DNA of 9,598 bases. Source: Candidatus Sulfopaludibacter sp. SbA3 (lineage in GTDB: Bacteria > Acidobacteriota > Terriglobia > Bryobacterales > Bryobacteraceae). The stretch lies in assembly GCA_945900935.1 (NCBI GenBank), contig CAMDKT010000182.1, positions 1 through 9,598 on the forward strand, written 5' to 3'. Positions 1 to 7,623 of this stretch are shown piece after piece (position 1 is the stretch's first letter; every line of letters begins with the position of its first letter). The position numbers and the translations under genes were made by a program. Under the pieces are notes generated by a model. That model was not told where the DNA came from and made no database searches. It worked only from the letters and a program-made list of their open reading frames with translations.

Positions 1-2
1 CG

Positions 3-929
3 CCCGACTTCAAGCTGAACGCATTTCTTTCCAAGTTGCAGCGCCGCCCGATGGCTGGCCTCACGCTCGCCGCGGATGCAAATCTGGCCGACATCTACCC
101 GCTGCAGGAACAGACGTATGCCGGTTCGGAAGCCGCCTGGGTTGGCCGCTACAAACGGTCGGCGAGGACAAACTTCCGCGCCGGTCCGGTGCAACTGGCA
201 GTCGCGCTGCCCACGCAAGAAACGGCGCATCCGCAACTGCCGCGCGCCTGGGCCAAAGCCCGCGTCGATGCCCTGCTCGAAAAAATCGAGCGCGATGGCG
301 AGGACCGCGCGACCATCGACGAGATCATTCGCCTCTCCCGCAAATACAAGTTCATCACGCCTTATACTTCGTTCCTCGCCGCGCCGCGCGCGCTGCTTCG
401 CCCACGCCTTATCCGACCCGGCGATCCAGTCCTCCGCGTGCGCACCGACGCGCTGATTTCCTCCGTCGTCGCCGTCTTCCCCTTCGGCCTCGTCAAGCCG
501 CTGAAGTTCCTTCCAGGCGAGGACATCTGGCAAACGCGCTTCCTCGCCCCTGTCGATATGGCCGACGGCACGCATAGCGTCAATCTCGTCCTGCGCGATA
601 AAAACGGCAACACCTATAAAGAGGCCCGCACATTCGTTATCGCCAGCAAGCCGCCGCTCGTCCGCGCCCATTTAGACAAGAAAAATTATCGCCCCGGTGA
701 CAGCGTGCTGATCCGCGCCTCCGCCTCCGCCACCACGCGGACCGTCACCGCCCGCATGTATGGAGTGCCCCCGGTGGCGCTTCGCTGGGACACGAAGTCG
801 TTGTCCAATGCGGCGCGTTTCCAGTTGCCGCGAGACATAGCGCCCGGCCGCTACACCCTCACCGTTACCGCCGAAGACATGGCGCACAACATCGGCTCGC
901 AGGAGGTGTCGCTTGCAATTCTCCCGTAA
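3..929 (+). CDS. VIT/VWA-type protein, C-terminal part (5' end outside window)
   Basis: The reading frame is open to the left edge, so 308 C-terminal residues are visible (numbered from the codon at base 3). The TTG at 36 and ATG at 51 are internal codons, not starts, because the family pattern already runs upstream of them. Residues 5-60 fit the end of a von Willebrand A domain and its following strand block ('AGSEAAWVGRYK', compare the 'aGsqlvvvGRY' block of inter-alpha-trypsin-inhibitor-like VIT/VWA proteins). Residues 82-125 carry the family's helix plus 'KYKFITPYTSFL' signature. The tail after residue 135 is extra: two beta-rich modules, about 138-217 and 218-308, the second with 'NYRPGDSVLI' and 'APGRYTLTVTAED' as in macroglobulin/Ig-like domains. 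VIT/VWA proteins are usually exported and are thought to bind proteins; the metal-site (MIDAS) part and any signal peptide lie outside the window. The 3' end overlaps the TPR gene by 17 bases. Family assignment is fairly sure; the biological role is unknown. Confidence 0.85.
   Translation, partial: PDFKLNAFLSKLQRRPMAGLTLAADANLADIYPLQEQTYAGSEAAWVGRYKRSARTNFRAGPVQLAVALPTQETAHPQLPRAWAKARVDALLEKIERDGEDRATIDEIIRLSRKYKFITPYTSFLAAPRALLRPRLIRPGDPVLRVRTDALISSVVAVFPFGLVKPLKFLPGEDIWQTRFLAPVDMADGTHSVNLVLRDKNGNTYKEARTFVIASKPPLVRAHLDKKNYRPGDSVLIRASASATTRTVTARMYGVPPVALRWDTKSLSNAARFQLPRDIAPGRYTLTVTAEDMAHNIGSQEVSLAILP
654..926 (+). other. Macroglobulin/Ig-like beta module at the C-terminus of the VWA protein
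   Basis: Visible residues 218-308 alternate short beta-type strands with turns and contain 'YRPGDSVLI' near the start and 'PGRYTLTVTAED' near the end. This spacing is typical of Ig-like modules and of the MG2 type of domain in alpha-2-macroglobulins ('Y-x-PG-[ED]-x-V' followed by 'G-x-Y-x-L-x-V'). The motif is short and shared by several Ig-like families, so the specific link to macroglobulin is only a suggestion. The module before it (about residues 138-217) also looks like a beta sandwich. Confidence 0.45.
901..906 (+). promoter_or_regulatory. Shine-Dalgarno site that fixes a TTG start
   Basis: A perfect AGGAGG lies inside the last codons of the VWA gene, six bases before the TTG at 913. 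No ATG occurs in the TPR frame until codon 66. Starting there would remove the signal peptide, so this site decides the start. Confidence 0.85.
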
Positions 930-3900
930 GCTGCTGCTCATTTCCGGCCTCGCCGCCACGCTCGCCGCTGACCTCCCGGAATGGATTTCAACCATCGAGG
1001 TTCGCCACCAGCTCGAAGACGTTTTTTATCGAACCGTAACCTTCGGCGCCAACGTTCTTTCCTGGCGCAAACCGCCTAAGGAAACCCGGCCGCTGTTGTC
1101 AGAGCGAATGCAGCAGTCTCCCGCCGACGCGCATCTCTTCCTGCTCCGGGCCTGGGAAGCGGAGGCCCAACTCGACTTTGCCGCAGCCGAAGCGGATTGG
1201 ACGAAATATGCCCAAATCGCTCCGTCCCGTGCGCAGGGCTGGGGCGCGAAAGCCAACTTTCATCAGCGCCGCAACGAACCGGAGAAGGAACTGGCCGCCC
1301 TGCTGGAAGCGGCCAAATTACCTAACACCGGATTCGAGATCTATCGCCCCGTCCGTTCCCAGCAAGCATGGCTGGCCCTTGATCGCGCCGCCCAGATAGC
1401 ACCCGATCATCTGCTCGCCGACGCCCGCGCACTGGAGGTGCTAAGCGCCCGCGAAGCCCGTTATCCCAACGAATTCGAATCCTACTCTCGCTTTGCCGCC
1501 TGGCTGACAGTTCGCCAGCGCTGGGCCGATGTCGAAGCGCTTCTCGCCCGTTATCAGAACGCGTTTCCAAACGACGAAGTCTGGCCGCTGGAACTGCGCG
1601 CTTCCATCGAACGCGGCCGCAATGGAGCCAACGCAGCCATCGCCCTATACGATCGCGCTTTCCGCGCCGACTGGCCGGATTCCTTATTAAACGCCTATTT
1701 CGGACTGCTCGATGAAACCGGCGCCCGCCGCCGCTTTGCCGTCGCCGCCCGTCAACGCCAGCTCGCCGATCCCGCCGCCCTCGACCCCGCCGCCCGCCTC
1801 TTCCATCACCACCGCCTCAGCGGCGATACGGCCGGCGCTCAGCGCGTGCTCCACGAATGGAACAAGGCTCGCAATGGCCGCTGGACGCCGGCCGAACAAC
1901 TGCTGCTCGCCGGTTTCTATGCAAGAGTGCAAAGTACCGAAGAAGCCGCCCGCTTCTACCACGCCGCCGGCAATGAAGAAGGCCTCGCCGCGCTCATCAA
2001 TCTGCTGGTTCAACAGGCCGCCCAGCCCTTCCGTTTCGGCGGCGGCGATCTCTCCTTCTATCGCGACATCGCCACGCTCGACGTAAACCCGGGCTTCTGG
2101 AACGGCATCGTTTCTCTTGTCCTAAATGGCCAAACGCCGGCGTCCGAATTGGGCGAGCAGGAGCGCAAAGCCGTCCCGTATTTCCACCGCGCCGCCGCCG
2201 CCGAACTGCTGCGCGTTTTCGATTCGCGCTTCCCGCAATCCGCCCGCCGTTCTCAACTCCACGCGCAAGTCATCGAGGCTTCGGCGCTCCACGCCGAGTC
2301 CGATCGCGTGATTCAACTCGGTGCTGCTTTCCTCGCCGCTTTCCCCAATGCGACCGAACGCACGCGCATCGCTCTGGTCACCGCCGACGCCCACGCCCGC
2401 CTCAATCAAACGCAGCCCGAGTTCGCCCTCTATGACGCGCTGCTCAACGAACTCGCCGCCAAGGCCGGACGCGTCCCCATCGGCGAAACCGCCGCCGCCG
2501 CCCGCAATCCCGAATATCCGCGCGTCCTGGACCGCTACATCGCCCGCCTTGTCGCGATGAAGCAACTCGCCCCCGCCCTCGCGCTCTATCGCCGCGAAAT
2601 CGATCGCAACCCCAACGATCCCGGCATCTACGAACGTCTCGCCGCGTTCCTGGAACAGAACAAAATGACCGGCGAAATGGAAGCCACCTATCGCCGCGCC
2701 ATGCAACAGTTCCCCGATAAAAGCTGGTCGCACAAACTCGCCCGTTTTTTCCTGCGCCAGAAAATGACGGCGCAATTTGATCAGTTCACCCGCGAAGTGT
2801 CCGCCGTATTCTCAGGCACTGAACTCGCCGCCTATCTGTCCCAGCAGGGCGTGGGAGACGCAGTTTTATTTCGACAAGTAAACCTCTACGCCTATCGCCG
2901 TTTCCCGCATCATTTGCCATTCGTCAAGAACCTCCTTTCGGCCTACGGCAGCCGCGACACGCCCGATCCCGCCGAATGGGAACGGCTCCTCCGCGCCAAT
3001 TGGGTTTACGACGAAGGTCTTCGTACTCGATTCTTCGAATACCTCTCGCGCACGAAAAAGCTCGACGCCGAACTCGCCGCGCTTCAATTGCAGACGAACA
3101 ACAACCCCGCCGCCGCGCTCTGGGTCGCCGAGGCCGAAGCCTGGAAAGGCCATTTCGAAACCGCTGCGCCGCTGCTCAAAGCCGTCGCCGCCGATTTCCC
3201 CGCTGACACCGCGCTAGTCACTCGCGCCGCCGCCGTCCACCGTTCGCTCCAACAAATCGACACCGCCATTCCACTCGAAGAAACCCTCGCCCAAGCGCAT
3301 CCCACGGACGCCGCCATCCTTACGCGCCTTGGCGAAATGCAGGCGGAACAGGAACGATTTGACCGCGCCGGCGCGTATTGGAATCGCATCATCGCCATCG
3401 CCCCCGGCCGCGCCGCCAACTATTTGGAAACCGCCACGCTCCATTGGGATTATTACCGTTACGACGAAGCCATCGCCCGCATCAATGAAGGCCGCCTCCG
3501 TCTGAACACCCCGCGTCTGTTCGCTTTCGAGGCCGGCGCCATCCGCGAGAATCAAGGCGACCTGGCCGCTGCCGCCCGCGAATACGTCAGCGCCGCCGTC
3601 GACGATGGCCCTGAGTCCAATTCGCGCCGACGCCTCATCAAAGTAGCCACTCGCGCCGCCTGGCGTCAGCCCGTTGACGCCGCCCTCGCCGCCTCCGGCA
3701 ACAGCGCCAAAACGCTCGCCCTCCGTGTCGTCATGCTCGAATCGCAGTCGCGAAAACAGGATATCGAGGGCCTTTTAATCCAAGCCGCGCAATCGGCCAA
3801 CGCCGATCTCCTCATCGAAATTCGTCAACACGCCCAACGCTCCGGCCTCGCCAATATAGAGCGCCTCGTCCTTGATCGCCAATACGCCCTGGCCGATCAA

Positions 3901-6900
3901 CCTACCGCCAAAATGGCCGCCCTCGCCGAACGAATGCGTTTCGAGGAAGCCGCTAACGCGCAGGCTGCCGCTGCCCAAGCTGTTGAAACGCTGCTCCGCG
4001 AAAATCCGCGTTCGGTCGGCGCAATCCGCACCGCCGTCAATTATTTCTGGCGCGCCGGGCAGAAGGGCCGCGCCGCGGATGTGCTGCTCGCCGCCGCGCC
4101 CAACGCCTATCCCGATCTCCAACGCCAGTTCCGCTTGGAAGCCATTCGCAAGTTATCGGAATCGGCCGACTACACCCGCGCGCACCGCGAAGCCGCGCCT
4201 CTCTTAACCGCCAATCCGCTCGATGAACAAGTGATCGCGCTCAAGGCCGATGCCTTCGCCCGCGCCAAGGATGACGCCGCGCTCAGCGGGTTCTACAAAG
4301 CCACCCTCACCGCGTTCCAAACTGCCAAACGCCCCACCGCGGCCCTGCGCCGTGCCTGGATCCCCGCGCTTATTCGTTTGAACGACAATACCGGCGCCGC
4401 CGATCAGTACATCGAACTCCTCAAGCAATTCTCCGAAGACGAAAATCTCCAACGCGAAGCCGCCCGTTTCGCCAGCGCCAACGGCCAGCGCGATCGCATC
4501 ACCGGCTTCTTCGCCAAAGCGGAATCCGACTCGCCCCGCGACGCCCGGTGGCCCATCGTCCGCGCCCGCCTGGAAAACGAATTCGGCGATTTCAACGCCG
4601 CCCTCGCCGCCTGGGGCCGTGCCGTCGCGCTCCGCCCTGAACGCGTCGATCTTCTCAGCAGCCGCGCCCATCTGGAAGAGCGGCTCTCTCAATTCGATAA
4701 GGCCACCGCTTCCTACCGCAAACTCTTCGAAATCAGCTTTCGGAATCCGGCCTTCCTCGAAGAAGGCGCGCGCGTCCTCGCCCGCCAAGGCAAGACGGAC
4801 GAATGCGTCCGCTGGCTCCGCGAGGCTTTCCCGAACAACGGCCTCGCCGTCGCCGTCCGCCTGCTCGAATGGGGCGCGCCGGAACAGGCTCGCGCCGAAG
4901 TGCTACGGGCCAACGCCACCACCGATCCCGACCTCGCCGCCGCCCTCTACGCCCGTGCCGCCACCGAACTCCGTCAGCTTGACAATATCGCCCAAACCCT
5001 TGATGCCAAGGCAACCGGCATGTCCCCCGAGCGCCTGGGCCAGTATCGCCAACGCTGGATTACCGCCGCCGCCAACACCGCCGCCGCTCTCTACACACCC
5101 GAAGAAAAGATCCGCTTCGGACTCTGGCTCGAAGCCCAGCGCGCGACCGTCGTTACGGACACTCTAGCCAACGCCGCCCTCCAAGCCGGCCTCGCCGAAA
5201 CCGCCGCCCGCATTTACCATCAGGCCATGCTCGCCGATCCTGGCACCGAACGAAGCGCCGCTTATCTGGAGCAATTAACGCGCCTGCAAACGCAGCGCCA
5301 ACAGTTCGGCGAACTCGGCCGCCAAGTCGAAGCCTATCATCGAGTTTTCCCGAATACGCCGGATAAAATTGCCCTCCTCCACCGCGCCCGCTCCGCCTAC
5401 TACGCCGCCGGTGACGACCCGGCCGAACTCCGCGTCCTCAGTACGCTCCAAGCCGCCAGTAGTATCGATGAGGCCGGAATGGATCGCTATTTCGAATTCA
5501 TTACCCGGCGTCCTCCCGCCCCCATCAACGCCCGCCAAGCCCAGCAACCCGTCTTCATGGACGCCCTCGCCAATTACGCCATCCGCACCGCCAAAGCGCC
5601 CATCGTCACGCAGGCCATCAGTAACCGCCGCGGGCCGCTGTGGCAAAACGCCAGCCGCGCCATCACCGGCCTTTATCTCAACGAAAACACCCCCGCCGTT
5701 CGCAAAGCATTCATCGATTCTCTCGGCCCCGAACGCATCGGCGACAAACTCGCCCTTGCCGGCAATCGCGATTCCATCCTCGCCGGTGATATCTGGTTCT
5801 ATTACGCCGGCCGCTACGGCGCCTGGCTCCAACTCGCTCAGGACGCGAACTCGCCGCACTACCTTGCCGCGCTTGTCGAACGCCGTTCCAACAGCGCCGC
5901 GGCCTATCTCGCCCTCGGTGAAGAGTCGGGCGCAGTCCAAGCCGAACAAGCCTATCGGACCGCTCTCGTTCTCGACGAACACCAGCCCATCGCCTACTCT
6001 CGCCTCGCCGCGCTCGCCCTCGCCGGCGGCGATAAAGCAAAAGCCGCCGGACTCTATCGCCAGACTATCGACGAACTCGTTTGGTGGCAAAACAACCGCC
6101 GCGTTCCGGAATGGTTCTGGGCCGAGGCTGCCCGCCTCATGCGCGAGGCCGGTGCCGCTGGACTTCGCAACGACATCCGCGATCCCGTCGATACGCTCAT
6201 CCGCGGCTACGTCAAACGCAACGGCGCTTACCGCGTTCGCGAACTCCTCGAAGGCGCGATCGCGCTCGCCGGTGACCCTGCCGCCGGTGTCGAATGGATC
6301 GCGCAAATTTCCCGATCCGCCGCCGATCCCGCCGGCTTCCTCGCCCAGATCAATAATGAATCCTGGCTTCCCGAATCCGGCCGCGAAACGCTACTCAAAC
6401 TGCAAACGGATTTCGCCATCGATCGCTTCAATCGCGCCACCGGCGAAGAGCGCGCCATGGCCCAGGAACAGGCCGACAGCGCCCGCATCCGCTACGCGTC
6501 TTATCTCCTCACCCACAGCCGCGCCGCCGCCGCACGCCCCGTCGTAGACGCCCTGCTTGCCAATCCCGGCATCCGCCATCGCTACGACGTTTCCGAACTC
6601 CGTCTCCTCCTTGCCGTCAACGAAAAGCGCGTCGACGCCGTATTGAATGATCTTCCCAAAGAAGCCGAAACGCTCCGCAATTTAGGCAACGGCCTCCGCC
6701 GCGCCGGCTTCGCCGCTGAAGCCCGAACCGTCCTCTTCGCCTCGTACGAAATCGATCTAAAAGACGGCAATGCTGAAACCGCCATCCCCGGCCTCGCCGC
6801 GCTTCACATCGAAGCCGGCGCCCCCGAAAAGGCCATCCCCCTCCTCGACGTCTACATCATGCAGGCCGATGTGCCATTCGCCCGTCATCAAACCGCCGGC

Positions 6901-7623
6901 GATCTTTTCCTCCGCAACAAACGCAAGCCGGAAGCCGTCCGCTATCTGGAACCGCTCGTCGCCGCCGAGCCCTGGAATCGCACCGCAAAAACCCTGTTGG
7001 CAGAAGCCCGCGACGATGAATCCGCCTTCACCGCCGTTGCCGCCGACTCCGCAGCCGGCTATGCCGATCGCCTGAAATCCGCCCTTTGGATCGGCGCCAA
7101 CAAACCCAAATCCATCCAATCCGGCTCGGGCGAACTCAACTTCCTTGCCGCCAATCGAATCACCGACGTCGCCTCCGAACAGCCTCTCTGGGCCGCCGCC
7201 CGCCGCCTCGCCGCCAACAACGCAAAGAACGAATCCACCATGATCCGCCTCTACCGCGCCGTCCTCGGCATCCATCCGAACGATGACGAATCGGCACTGA
7301 AACTCTTCCGCGCGCTACTCCAAATCGGCCGCCCGCGCGAGGCCGCCTCGGCCATCGAAGATCGTGTCCACATCATCACTGAACTCGCCGACCGTGCCCG
7401 CCTCGCCGACGCCTACGTCCGTACCAATCAGCTCCAGCGCGCCATCCAAACGTTCGACCAGATTTTTGAGATCGGAACGCCGGCGGAAACCAACCGTTGG
7501 CGCAACGCCGCCGCCATTGTACGCGCCCAAGCCGCTCGCGATCAGCAAAACCAAATGCGCCGCCCCGTCATCGCCCAGGAACTCGAACAAAGTAACATCG
7601 TGAAACCGAGGATTACCCGATGA
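913..7623 (+). CDS. Giant secreted tetratricopeptide-repeat protein (2236 aa)
   Basis: Residues 1-19 form a signal peptide: basic n-region (FSRK), hydrophobic core LLLISGLAATLA and small residues at 16-19 for cleavage. The rest is almost wholly alpha-helical with degenerate TPR/HAT-like repeats. Clear examples are at residues 69-136, 566-602, 793-867, 1207-1309 (three in tandem), 1657-1720, 1963-2031 and 2108-2187, with the usual small residues (A/G) at helix contacts and Pro at repeat ends ('RAVALRPE', 'RIIAIAPGRA'). Aromatic-rich segments at 1628-1638 (WFYYAGRYGAW) and 1721-1741 do not look like TPRs. No enzymatic motif was seen. TPR superhelices bind proteins or peptides, so a periplasmic or outer-surface scaffold is the natural inference; the actual partner is unknown. 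It begins with TTG inside the VWA gene and ends in an ATGA overlap with the next gene, so expression is probably coupled to both neighbours. The frame is intact over 6.7 kb. TPR identity is sure, function is not. Confidence 0.93.
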   Translation: MQFSRKLLLISGLAATLAADLPEWISTIEVRHQLEDVFYRTVTFGANVLSWRKPPKETRPLLSERMQQSPADAHLFLLRAWEAEAQLDFAAAEADWTKYAQIAPSRAQGWGAKANFHQRRNEPEKELAALLEAAKLPNTGFEIYRPVRSQQAWLALDRAAQIAPDHLLADARALEVLSAREARYPNEFESYSRFAAWLTVRQRWADVEALLARYQNAFPNDEVWPLELRASIERGRNGANAAIALYDRAFRADWPDSLLNAYFGLLDETGARRRFAVAARQRQLADPAALDPAARLFHHHRLSGDTAGAQRVLHEWNKARNGRWTPAEQLLLAGFYARVQSTEEAARFYHAAGNEEGLAALINLLVQQAAQPFRFGGGDLSFYRDIATLDVNPGFWNGIVSLVLNGQTPASELGEQERKAVPYFHRAAAAELLRVFDSRFPQSARRSQLHAQVIEASALHAESDRVIQLGAAFLAAFPNATERTRIALVTADAHARLNQTQPEFALYDALLNELAAKAGRVPIGETAAAARNPEYPRVLDRYIARLVAMKQLAPALALYRREIDRNPNDPGIYERLAAFLEQNKMTGEMEATYRRAMQQFPDKSWSHKLARFFLRQKMTAQFDQFTREVSAVFSGTELAAYLSQQGVGDAVLFRQVNLYAYRRFPHHLPFVKNLLSAYGSRDTPDPAEWERLLRANWVYDEGLRTRFFEYLSRTKKLDAELAALQLQTNNNPAAALWVAEAEAWKGHFETAAPLLKAVAADFPADTALVTRAAAVHRSLQQIDTAIPLEETLAQAHPTDAAILTRLGEMQAEQERFDRAGAYWNRIIAIAPGRAANYLETATLHWDYYRYDEAIARINEGRLRLNTPRLFAFEAGAIRENQGDLAAAAREYVSAAVDDGPESNSRRRLIKVATRAAWRQPVDAALAASGNSAKTLALRVVMLESQSRKQDIEGLLIQAAQSANADLLIEIRQHAQRSGLANIERLVLDRQYALADQPTAKMAALAERMRFEEAANAQAAAAQAVETLLRENPRSVGAIRTAVNYFWRAGQKGRAADVLLAAAPNAYPDLQRQFRLEAIRKLSESADYTRAHREAAPLLTANPLDEQVIALKADAFARAKDDAALSGFYKATLTAFQTAKRPTAALRRAWIPALIRLNDNTGAADQYIELLKQFSEDENLQREAARFASANGQRDRITGFFAKAESDSPRDARWPIVRARLENEFGDFNAALAAWGRAVALRPERVDLLSSRAHLEERLSQFDKATASYRKLFEISFRNPAFLEEGARVLARQGKTDECVRWLREAFPNNGLAVAVRLLEWGAPEQARAEVLRANATTDPDLAAALYARAATELRQLDNIAQTLDAKATGMSPERLGQYRQRWITAAANTAAALYTPEEKIRFGLWLEAQRATVVTDTLANAALQAGLAETAARIYHQAMLADPGTERSAAYLEQLTRLQTQRQQFGELGRQVEAYHRVFPNTPDKIALLHRARSAYYAAGDDPAELRVLSTLQAASSIDEAGMDRYFEFITRRPPAPINARQAQQPVFMDALANYAIRTAKAPIVTQAISNRRGPLWQNASRAITGLYLNENTPAVRKAFIDSLGPERIGDKLALAGNRDSILAGDIWFYYAGRYGAWLQLAQDANSPHYLAALVERRSNSAAAYLALGEESGAVQAEQAYRTALVLDEHQPIAYSRLAALALAGGDKAKAAGLYRQTIDELVWWQNNRRVPEWFWAEAARLMREAGAAGLRNDIRDPVDTLIRGYVKRNGAYRVRELLEGAIALAGDPAAGVEWIAQISRSAADPAGFLAQINNESWLPESGRETLLKLQTDFAIDRFNRATGEERAMAQEQADSARIRYASYLLTHSRAAAARPVVDALLANPGIRHRYDVSELRLLLAVNEKRVDAVLNDLPKEAETLRNLGNGLRRAGFAAEARTVLFASYEIDLKDGNAETAIPGLAALHIEAGAPEKAIPLLDVYIMQADVPFARHQTAGDLFLRNKRKPEAVRYLEPLVAAEPWNRTAKTLLAEARDDESAFTAVAADSAAGYADRLKSALWIGANKPKSIQSGSGELNFLAANRITDVASEQPLWAAARRLAANNAKNESTMIRLYRAVLGIHPNDDESALKLFRALLQIGRPREAASAIEDRVHIITELADRARLADAYVRTNQLQRAIQTFDQIFEIGTPAETNRWRNAAAIVRAQAARDQQNQMRRPVIAQELEQSNIVKPRITR
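7608..7612 (+). promoter_or_regulatory. Shine-Dalgarno site of the DUF3352-like gene
   Basis: GAGGA lies seven bases before the ATG at 7620, within the last codons of the TPR gene. Together with the ATGA stop/start overlap it supports 7620 as the start and allows both fresh initiation and coupled re-initiation. Confidence 0.7.

Noticed and set aside
36..53. TTG 36 or ATG 51 as the true start of the VWA gene
   Set aside because: The frame is open to the window edge and the upstream codons ('FKLNAFLSKL') already fit the end of the VWA domain; no ribosome site precedes either codon.
2190..2520. Runs of GCC/CCG triplets as a DNA repeat
   Set aside because: They encode short Ala runs in a helical protein and reflect codon preference; no unit is repeated at regular spacing.
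5275..6306. Minus-strand open frame of 343 codons opposite the TPR gene
   Set aside because: The codon pattern of the + strand gene (GCC/CGC/CTC) leaves few stops on the other strand. The translation is Gly/Ala/Glu-rich without domains, and the + frame is clearly a TPR protein.
5369..6547. Plus-strand Pro/Ser-rich open frame of 392 codons in another frame of the TPR gene
   Set aside because: Composition (Pro, Ser, Ala, Arg) is the typical +1 shadow of Ala/Arg/Leu-rich coding DNA, and it has no domain or start signal.
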